This document shows positions 11,997 to 20,700 of a stretch of 64,000 nt of DNA, piece by piece. The first letter of the stretch is position 1, and every line of letters starts with the position of its first letter. The notes beneath the pieces are model-generated. The model was not told where the DNA came from and ran no database searches. It saw only the letters and a list, made by a program, of their open reading frames with translations. A program made the translations under genes and the position numbers. The DNA is from Blattamonas nauphoetae (Eukaryota > Preaxostyla > Oxymonadida): the NCBI GenBank assembly GCA_033064195.1, contig JARBJD010000113.1:62001-126000 (forward strand), in the 5' to 3' direction.

Positions 11997-14900
11997 ATGA
12001 TTCGTTTGGGAATATTTCTGCTCTTAATTCGGACCACATCCCCGAGGTCATTGTCCCTGTCCCCCTTCTCACCTTCCCAATCGCAAGAGGACAACAATCA
12101 AAACCACCACTTCTTTGTCGAAAATTCACTCGTTCTTCAATGCAATACAGTCTACACGGACACGGATGTTACTCTCTCAGGCCTCCCAATGCGACCAGCT
12201 TTGAATATTGAAGAAAGAGGATTCTTCATTGTTCTGAACTCTTCATTCTCTCTCGCCTCTTTTTCGTTATGGCCAACCCACCTTCTTGCCCAGATCACGA
12301 ACTCCATCTGCTCTCTTTCGAATTGCGATCTCCATGTCTGCACAACCTCACCATTTGATGCAGTCTCGAGTGTGATTCGATTGAAGAGCTTGTCATTTGA
12401 GAGCGACACAGGAACAATTGACAGTGTTGTGACAAGCAGGAGCCAGAACAATACCATTGATATGCTGGGAAGCTCACTATGGAACATGACAGTGATGTCT
12501 GGAGAGTCTTTCTTTGGAGGGAACAAAACCGACACTCGACTGTCATCAACGACATTCTGGAATGTGACCAGATCGTCTCTGACTTCCTCTCCGGCAGTCT
12601 CTGTGGCAGATCGGACGATGATTCTGGGATCGGAGTTTGGGTACGTGTGGAACGGAATTGATGGAACAATTGTTCGTCGATTTTGCGACACGCCCCGTTT
12701 TCTGGCGCAGAACACAACATTCCGGAATGGAGTGTATGAGGAGAAGATATTTACGTCACCTCAAACGCTTTCGGACATCTCGAATACCTTCATCAAATGC
12801 ACCTTCTCTGACTGCTCCTCATCGTCGAGTGGAGGCAGCTTATCGGCATCCTACACCTCCCTCCCGTCTTCCATCGACCTTACTCTAACAAACTGCAAAT
12901 TTGATTCGTCACAGTCAAGCAAGAACGGAGGAGCCATCGCTATCATTCTCGAAGGATCAAACCACGAAGAATGCCGTCTCACTGTCAATATTGAACACTG
13001 CAGCTGCTATGATACGGCTGCTCGTTCGGGGGAGGGTGGACAGATCTTTATCAACGTTCAGAGAGAAGCAAAATGCGATGGATCAATCACGATCCACCAT
13101 TTCCAGACGAACAATTGTAACTCGAAAGTAGGTGGATGTATCCGCTCGTCCATCTTTACTACACTGTCTGTGTCGTTTCTGATGGATAACTGCTCTTTTT
13201 CACATATCAATGCTGAGAAAGGTGGGGCAATCGCTCATGATGTCTCTCTCTCGTCGAAGTCTTCCTTTACTGTCGCAAACAGCGACTTCTCAGACTGTTT
13301 CTCCATGTTCGGAGGATCTCTTCTGTTCGACATCCACGAATTCCTCGCAATATCAATCACCGAAACAACATTCAACGGATCGAGTTCATCTCACGAAGGT
13401 GGGTGTATTTACATCACACATCGCAAATCCGCCTCAAATTTGCCTTTTTCTGTGATCCTCTCAGCCCTTACTATTCACGACTGCTCGTCAAAGTCCTGGG
13501 GTGGCTTCCTCCATCTCGAACAGGAAGAAATTGAAATTGAGGGAGAATCAACCATCTCGTGTGATCATATCAATGTCACACACTGCTCTGCTGGGCTTTA
13601 TGGAGGAATTTTCACATTTTGTTACACAAAATCCATGCAACTTTCTGTATCCGATTCAACCTTCCAGAATCTCTACGCAGGGTCATGCGGCGCCTTCATG
13701 TATTGTTTGGATTCCCAACATCATGTTATCCCTCTCGCCCTCACAGTCTCCATCTCCAATGTCACCTTCTTCGATCTGTCATCAAAGGCAGGCTGTCTGT
13801 TCTATTCGGACACACTTTATCCAAAATCGATGCTCTCTCTCACCCTCAACAACGTGACAGTGACCAAGTTTCATAGCACAGATTCTGGAGCACTGATCAA
13901 CTTTTCCCCGCCTTCTAGTCTTGTGAAGCCCGAATGTGTCATCAAGAATTGCCATTTCACTCGAGATTCATCTGGATCGTCAAGTGTGATTTATCAACGT
14001 ATTGGAACACTGCGATTGGAGACAACAATCATTCTCGACCATAGTGTCCAGAACAAGATGATGCTCGAGCTCTCACCGAACACAACCTTAGCTCTGAACA
14101 AGTGCCAGCTCATCAGTTCTGCCTCTCGACAGATGGGACAGGACTACAAAATGATCAGCGGGCCGATCGGGTCTGACAACTTCATCGAATGCTTGGAAGT
14201 GGTGTTCTCTGTGCACAGTCCCACGTGCGATGGCTACCTCGTCGCTTTCGACACTCTCCCCGCCAACGTCAAGACACTGTTCGAATCGTGTGTGGACATC
14301 TCGACCAAAACTTCATTCCCATCAATCATTGACAAGGATGGGGCGCAGACGTTCTCCATCACTTCTGACACTCTTGAAGTGTATGTCGATGAGCAGAATG
14401 GCCACGACTCGAACATGTGTGGGTTTCCCTCACATCCTTGCCAGTCGCTTGGTTACGCAAGTCGTGTTTCATCCCACATTGCCTTCTCAATCTCAGCCGT
14501 CGGCACTGTTTCATCTCCTGTCCACCCAATCGTCCTCCCCTCACCCTGCATGCGCCTCACTTCGAATCGAAGCGACATGGCCACTCTCAAGTTCACCCTG
14601 TCTGACTCTCCCATCCTCCAAGCACCCAACAACCCCTTTGTGCTGTCGAAATTGGTCTTCATTCTCAACACAATCCAGAAAGACGGAGTGTTCTTCAAAA
14701 CTGGACAGAGTTCGACTCATGTTCGCAATATCCTCGTGCAATACACTGAACAACATCGCATCTCACTCTTTTTCCTCGCTCACATCTCCACCTCCACATT
14801 TGAGATTGATCTCGATTCCCCCGATCTCCCTCTGACCAACATCGTTCTTTTCTCATCCAATTCCGCAGTCTCTATCGTTGAGAGGTCCACTTTCAAAGAT

Positions 14901-17594
14901 CTCGTCCTTTCTGACTCATCCACCTTTCTTGGTGCTTCGAAACATACAGTCATCATGGATTCATCATTCAAAGCCATCCAATCAGCTGAGCCTCTCTTCC
15001 GCCTTTCGTCGTCCAAACTTCATTTTGTCAACACAATCTTCCAATTATGTCTAGTTGAATCGGATGCTCTGGTTGTGGTGGACGAGGGATCGATCCTCAA
15101 TGTTCAGTCTTCGATGTTTGAGAGCTGCACTGGGCGAGAAGCTGGTGTGGCACTTTTCAAAACGAACACAAACACAGAATCTTCATTCAGCGATGTGAAC
15201 TTGATCAACAATCGTGTCTCCCGCCCGAACGAGATTGATGACGCGAAGACTTCACTTTTGGGAAATGACTTGACAATCCGAGGCAACCCAAAGCTCGTGA
15301 TCATCTTTCGCAGTCGATCGACATCGTTCTTCCCGCGTGTCGTTGTTGGTGATTCGGACAGTGTGGAAGTTGTTGACATGTTCGCTCAAGATCAAACTGT
15401 GTTCCATCTGAACATTTCAGGAAGCGACCATTTCCAATGTGGAAGTGAACTTGATGCTTGCTGCACTCTGCAATACACGATCGGTGTGACGAACGAGACG
15501 AACGCGAAAGAGTGGATGACGACGCTTTGTCCGTTTGGTCCGTTCAGCGAAGTTCGTGTGTTTGTTGTTCGACGAAGCATTGTGATGGATGGACGTGGAC
15601 TGTGCGAATTGGATGCTCCTTGTGAGGGAGACGAAGTGATGTTTTCAGTGGAAGACAGCTCAGTGATTTTTCGTCAAATTGTGTTTCGACTGACTCGAGC
15701 TGTGTATGGACGGTTCATCTGGTCGTCGAAATCAGCGTTGGAATTGATGAATTGTTCGGTGTCTTCATTCATTCCTGTTTCTGCTGTTTCATCACCTGGT
15801 TCGTCCCTCCACTCTCTCTTCTCTGTTGAATCTGGATCGTTGGTCGTTTCTCGACTGCGGTGTGACAACTTCCAATCAACTCAACACTCATCCACTCTTT
15901 TCTTCATCGACCGAGCTAACTTCAATCTCAGAAACACACAATTGTCATATCTGTCCGCCGTGTCTGATAATGGATTGATGTGTGGGACAGTCCAACACAC
16001 TCACTTCGATATCGACGATGTCTTGTTTGAAGCACTGACAACACCATCGAATTGTGGAATGCTGAACCTGGAAGTGATTGACGATGGATCTGTATCTCTC
16101 CGAAACACGACTTTCTCGAACATGAACATCTCATCTCCCCTCATCTCACTCACTCTTTCTTCCTCTCTCCTCTTGACTGCTGCGAAGAGCATTGTTGTGG
16201 ATATGTCCTCTCTTCTTGTTCGATCCTGCCGTGGATCAGATGTCACTGGATCGATTCTGTTTGTTGACAATTCTCTGAACATGCAATGGACACTCTCAGA
16301 ACCAAAGACTGGACAATTTCTGACAGAGATTGAATGGGACTCGTTTGTCGAGAAGCGAGGCGCGGACGAAGCCCGAAGTCTCTTCGACGATCGAATTCTT
16401 CCTCTTCCGCAGTATCTGATCGATGAGAATGTGTTTAATGAAGTGATTAACTGTGGAACAGAATTCTTGCCATGCCGTTCAATCGAGTTCGCAATTGGTC
16501 GAATTCATCCTCATCGAACGAATGCTGTTGGAGTGATTCTGATGTCGTCAGTTGATTTGAAGGAACAACTGTCAGACAGGCGATGCTGGTTTGTGGATGG
16601 GTCTGGGAAGACAGTGACGATTGTGGGAGGAGTTGTTGATAGTGGTGGAGCGATTGTGGTTCGGGAGAGATTTGAGCTGTTGTCGATTGTTGTGTCACTT
16701 CCTGCGAACTCGAAATCGCTTGGGAAGACAGTTGGGATCATCGAATGCTGTTCTGGAACTCTGTCGATGCGAGAAGTGGCCGTGCTTCAGACGACGATGA
16801 GTGTTGATTTTGATCGAGTGATTGTGTTTGGAGTTGACGCTCACGTGAGTATTTCAGATTGCGAGCTGAGCCGACTCTCGACTGCGGCTGGAATGATCTC
16901 TCTCACTTTCACATCGAACACGAAAACACCATCTTTCCTGTTTCGGAATGTGTCGTTTGTGAACTGCCAGCCGTCGCATGCTGTCAGGATTGGACTCACT
17001 TTCTCGTCTAAGCATAGGAATGTGAAGATTCGAGATCACTTTGAGAAGATTCGGCTGGACTGGAAGCATCCTGAATGGTACTGGCTTCGGGTGGGAGAGA
17101 AGGAGTCGTCGTTCGTGTTTGATGTGGTTGTGCATCCCGCGATTTGGGTTGGACTTGGAGTGGCTGGTCTGCTTTCCATTTTCATCGTTCCTTGGCTGCT
17201 GTGCACGCCAGCGATGTTCCCTGTGATGATGTGCTGTCGTCACATCCGCAACAAACCGTCTTCGTCCAGTCACTGTCGCTGCTGCAAATGTCTGCTGCCT
17301 GATGGAGGGCTCGGGGAGAAGGATCACGAGCCGTGGGATGTTGTTCATTTGCTGAATGGGATTCCGAATGAATATCGATATGCGACGATCACAGATGCGA
17401 AAACGAGACTTCAGATTGCTGGAGAAGACGGGGACCGGCCAATCACCCCATCTCATCGGAAACGGGGATTGTGTGAGAAGATGGAAGTGGATGTTGATGT
17501 GAAACAAGCTCTGAACAACAGGAATCCCTCGAGTGATTCAGACTCAGAGGATGTCCTGGACTCGTCGGATGAATCAGAGGAAGAGATCGTCTGA
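11997..17594 (+). CDS. Giant beta-helix surface protein, copy 2 of 3
   Basis: A single uninterrupted frame of 1,865 codons without introns. Residues 1-20 look like a signal peptide (MIRLGIFLLLIRTTSP). Residues ~30-1690 are rich in Ser, Thr, Asn and paired Cys, with repeated GGxxF/I turns and NNVT-like glycosylation sequons, consistent with a secreted beta-helix ectodomain related to polymorphic outer-membrane protein folds. One membrane helix lies near residues 1714-1745 (VGLGVAGLLSIFIVPWLL). The ~120-residue cytosolic tail has a CCKC cluster and an acidic end (SDSDSEDVLDSSDESEEE) that suits casein-kinase phosphorylation. The upstream spacer is only 223 bp and the downstream one 182 bp. Long segments are identical to copies 1 and 3 while others differ strongly. 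Confidence 0.93.
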   Translation: MIRLGIFLLLIRTTSPRSLSLSPFSPSQSQEDNNQNHHFFVENSLVLQCNTVYTDTDVTLSGLPMRPALNIEERGFFIVLNSSFSLASFSLWPTHLLAQITNSICSLSNCDLHVCTTSPFDAVSSVIRLKSLSFESDTGTIDSVVTSRSQNNTIDMLGSSLWNMTVMSGESFFGGNKTDTRLSSTTFWNVTRSSLTSSPAVSVADRTMILGSEFGYVWNGIDGTIVRRFCDTPRFLAQNTTFRNGVYEEKIFTSPQTLSDISNTFIKCTFSDCSSSSSGGSLSASYTSLPSSIDLTLTNCKFDSSQSSKNGGAIAIILEGSNHEECRLTVNIEHCSCYDTAARSGEGGQIFINVQREAKCDGSITIHHFQTNNCNSKVGGCIRSSIFTTLSVSFLMDNCSFSHINAEKGGAIAHDVSLSSKSSFTVANSDFSDCFSMFGGSLLFDIHEFLAISITETTFNGSSSSHEGGCIYITHRKSASNLPFSVILSALTIHDCSSKSWGGFLHLEQEEIEIEGESTISCDHINVTHCSAGLYGGIFTFCYTKSMQLSVSDSTFQNLYAGSCGAFMYCLDSQHHVIPLALTVSISNVTFFDLSSKAGCLFYSDTLYPKSMLSLTLNNVTVTKFHSTDSGALINFSPPSSLVKPECVIKNCHFTRDSSGSSSVIYQRIGTLRLETTIILDHSVQNKMMLELSPNTTLALNKCQLISSASRQMGQDYKMISGPIGSDNFIECLEVVFSVHSPTCDGYLVAFDTLPANVKTLFESCVDISTKTSFPSIIDKDGAQTFSITSDTLEVYVDEQNGHDSNMCGFPSHPCQSLGYASRVSSHIAFSISAVGTVSSPVHPIVLPSPCMRLTSNRSDMATLKFTLSDSPILQAPNNPFVLSKLVFILNTIQKDGVFFKTGQSSTHVRNILVQYTEQHRISLFFLAHISTSTFEIDLDSPDLPLTNIVLFSSNSAVSIVERSTFKDLVLSDSSTFLGASKHTVIMDSSFKAIQSAEPLFRLSSSKLHFVNTIFQLCLVESDALVVVDEGSILNVQSSMFESCTGREAGVALFKTNTNTESSFSDVNLINNRVSRPNEIDDAKTSLLGNDLTIRGNPKLVIIFRSRSTSFFPRVVVGDSDSVEVVDMFAQDQTVFHLNISGSDHFQCGSELDACCTLQYTIGVTNETNAKEWMTTLCPFGPFSEVRVFVVRRSIVMDGRGLCELDAPCEGDEVMFSVEDSSVIFRQIVFRLTRAVYGRFIWSSKSALELMNCSVSSFIPVSAVSSPGSSLHSLFSVESGSLVVSRLRCDNFQSTQHSSTLFFIDRANFNLRNTQLSYLSAVSDNGLMCGTVQHTHFDIDDVLFEALTTPSNCGMLNLEVIDDGSVSLRNTTFSNMNISSPLISLTLSSSLLLTAAKSIVVDMSSLLVRSCRGSDVTGSILFVDNSLNMQWTLSEPKTGQFLTEIEWDSFVEKRGADEARSLFDDRILPLPQYLIDENVFNEVINCGTEFLPCRSIEFAIGRIHPHRTNAVGVILMSSVDLKEQLSDRRCWFVDGSGKTVTIVGGVVDSGGAIVVRERFELLSIVVSLPANSKSLGKTVGIIECCSGTLSMREVAVLQTTMSVDFDRVIVFGVDAHVSISDCELSRLSTAAGMISLTFTSNTKTPSFLFRNVSFVNCQPSHAVRIGLTFSSKHRNVKIRDHFEKIRLDWKHPEWYWLRVGEKESSFVFDVVVHPAIWVGLGVAGLLSIFIVPWLLCTPAMFPVMMCCRHIRNKPSSSSHCRCCKCLLPDGGLGEKDHEPWDVVHLLNGIPNEYRYATITDAKTRLQIAGEDGDRPITPSHRKRGLCEKMEVDVDVKQALNNRNPSSDSDSEDVLDSSDESEEEIV

Positions 17595-17618
17595 CTCCAC
17601 TCTCTTTTGAAATTCTCT

Positions 17619-17654
17619 GTCTTCATTTTTGTCTTCATTTTTGTCTTCATTTTT
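17619..17654 (+). repeat. 12-bp tandem repeat, three units
   Basis: The unit GTCTTCATTTTT occurs three times head to tail (17619-17630, 17631-17642, 17643-17654) directly after the stop of copy 2. The matching place after copy 1 (about 11799) has a single unit. It is a small recent expansion within the 3' spacer. Confidence 0.9.
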
Positions 17655-17776
17655 GACCATCAATTTAGCGAGAATCAATTTCATCGTCTAATTTCATTCG
17701 TTCTCCTGTGAATTTCATCTATGGTTGATCAGCCCTCTTTTGAAGTGTTCTCCTGGACAACTCGATTGATGCATTC

Positions 17777-20700
17777 ATGATTCATTTGGGATTATTTCTG
17801 GTCTTAATTCGGATCACGTCCCCGAGTTCATTGTCCCTGTCCCCCTTCTCACCTTCCCAGTCGCAGAACGAAACCAATCAAAACCACCACTTCTTTGTCG
17901 AAACATCGCTCGTTCTTCAATACAGTACAATCTACACGGACACGAATGTTTCCCTATCAGGCGTCCCAATGCGACCAGCTTTGAATCTTGAAGAAAGAGG
18001 ATTCTTCATTGTTCTGAACTCTTCATTCTCTCTCGCCTCTTTATCGTTATGGCCAACCCACCTTCTTGCCCAGATCACGAACTCCATCTGCTCTCTCTCG
18101 AATTGTGATCTCCATGTCTGCACAACCTCACCATTTCTTGCAGTCTCGAGTGTGATTCGATTGAAGAACTTGTCACTTGAGAGCGACACGAAAACAATCG
18201 ACAGTCTTTTGACAAGCAGGAGCCAGAACAATACCATTCATATACTGGCATCATCGCTATGGAACATGACAGTGATGTCTGGAGAGTCTTTCTTTGGAGG
18301 GAACAAAACCGACACTCGTCTGTCTTCGACCACCTTCAGGAATGTGACCAGATCGTCTCTGACTTCCTCTCCGAAAGTCTCTGTGGCAGATCGGACGATG
18401 ATTCTGGGATCGGAGTTTGGGTACGTGTGGAACGGAATTGATGGAACAATTGTTCGTCGATTTTGCCGCACGCCCTGTTTTCTGGCGCAGAACACAACGT
18501 TTCGGAATGGAGTGTATGAGGATGTGGAATTTACATCTCCTCAAACGCTTTCGGACATCTCGAATACCTTCATCAAATGCAACTTCTCTGACTGCTCCTC
18601 TTCGTCGAGTGGAGGCAGCTTATCGGCATCCTACACCGCCCTCCCATCATCAATCGACCTCACTCTGAAGGACTGCTCATTTTCAGATTCGAAATCAGAC
18701 AAGAATGGAGGTGCCATCGCCATCATACTCAAAGGATCACCCAACGAAGAATGCCGTCTCACCATCGATATTAAAGACTGCAGCTTCTCGAATATCACGG
18801 CTAGTGCGGGTGAAGGTGGAGCTATCTTTATCAACGTTCAGAGAGAAGCAAAATGCGATGGGTCATTCTTGATATACAATTCGGTCACGAACAACTGCTC
18901 CTCCAAAGTGGGTGGATTTATCCGCTCATCAATCTCTACCACGCAATCTTTTTCGTTTCTGATGGATGTTTTCTCTATCTCAGATTCAAAAGCTGAGTCG
19001 GGTGGTGCAATCGCTCATGAAATCTTGCTCTCGTCGACATCGTCATTTTCAGTCATGAACGGTGGTTTCTTCGACTGTTCTTCCTCTTACGGGGGATCTC
19101 TTCTTTTTGACATCCGCAAATCTATCAATATATCAATCGCCCACACAAACTTCCGTGGATCGAGTTCAACACGAGATGGTGGGTGTATTGCCATCAATCA
19201 GAACACATCTGCATCAAATGTCGCCTTGTCTCTAATTTTATCAGATCTTGAAATTCAAGGTTGCTCGTCTAAAGTGATGGGCGGCTTTCTCCACCTCGAA
19301 CAGAACAAAACCGAAATTGAGGGAGAATCCATCATCTCTTGTGAAAATATTGTTGCCACGCACTGTTCTTCTGGGAATTCTGGTGGATTTTTCTCATTTT
19401 TTGCACGAAAATCCGTTCAACTTTCTGTGTCGTCCTCGACATTCCAATATCTTCACACGACGTCATCCGGTGCCTTCATCTACTTTACGGATCACTACTC
19501 CCATGATCTCGATCTCTCCCTCGCCATCTCCATCTCCAATGTCACCTTTTCGGATCTGTCATCGATCGAAGGCTGTCTTTTCCATTCTGCCTCTTTTCAT
19601 GGTCAAACATCACTCTCTCTCACCCTCAACAACGTCACAGCAACCAAATTTCACAGCACTCACTCTGGAGCACTGATCAATTTTGAACCGTCCAATGTTC
19701 ATGTGAAGTTCGACTGTGTCATCAAGAACTGCAGTTTCACTCGAGACTCCTCTGCTTCGTCAAGTGTGATTTATCAACGTGAAGGAACACTGCGATTGGA
19801 GTCAACAATCATTCTCGACCATAGTGTCCAGAACAAGATGATGCTCAACCTCTCGCTGAACACAAAACTGTCTCTGAACAAGTGCCAGCTGATCAGCTCT
19901 GCCTCTCGACAGATTGAACAGAAATACAACTTGATCAGCGGTCCAATCGGACAAGACAACTTCATCGAATGCTCGGAAGTGGTGTTCTCTGTGCACAGTC
20001 CCACGTGTGGCGGTTACATCGTCACTTTCGACTCTCTCCCCGACAACATCAGTGACCTCTTCAAAGTGTGTGTGGACACATCGATCGAAACCTCATTCCC
20101 ATCTGTTGTGGATGAGACTGAAGAAAACTTGTTCTCCATCACTTCTGACACTCTTGAGGTGTGTGTCGATGAAGAAAGAGGCCACGACTCGAACATGTGT
20201 GGGTTTCCCTCAAATCCATGCCAAACCATCAGTTACGCAAGTCGTGTGTCATCCCACATTACATTCTCAATCTCAGCTGCTGACGTGTTTTCGACTAATG
20301 AACGCCCAATCGTCCTCCCCTCACCCTGCATGCGCCTCACATCTGGTGATTCGATATATGAAAGCCGAGCCACTCTCGAATTCACCCTGTCTGACTCCCC
20401 TATCCTCCAAGCGCCCAACAACCCCTTTGAGCTATCGAACTTGGTCTTGATTTTCAACGCAAACCAGAAAGACGGGGTGTTCTTCAAAACTGGACAGAGC
20501 TCGACTCGTGTTCACAATATTCTAGTGCACTACACTGGACAACACCGCATCTTGCTCTTCCTCCTCGCTCACGTCTCCACCTCCTCATTTGAGATTGATC
20601 TCGATTCCCTCGATCTCCCTCTGCACAATTCAGCTCTCTTCTCTTCTCACTCATCCCTCTCTCTCATCGACTCGTCAACTTTTCAGAGAGTCAATCTCAC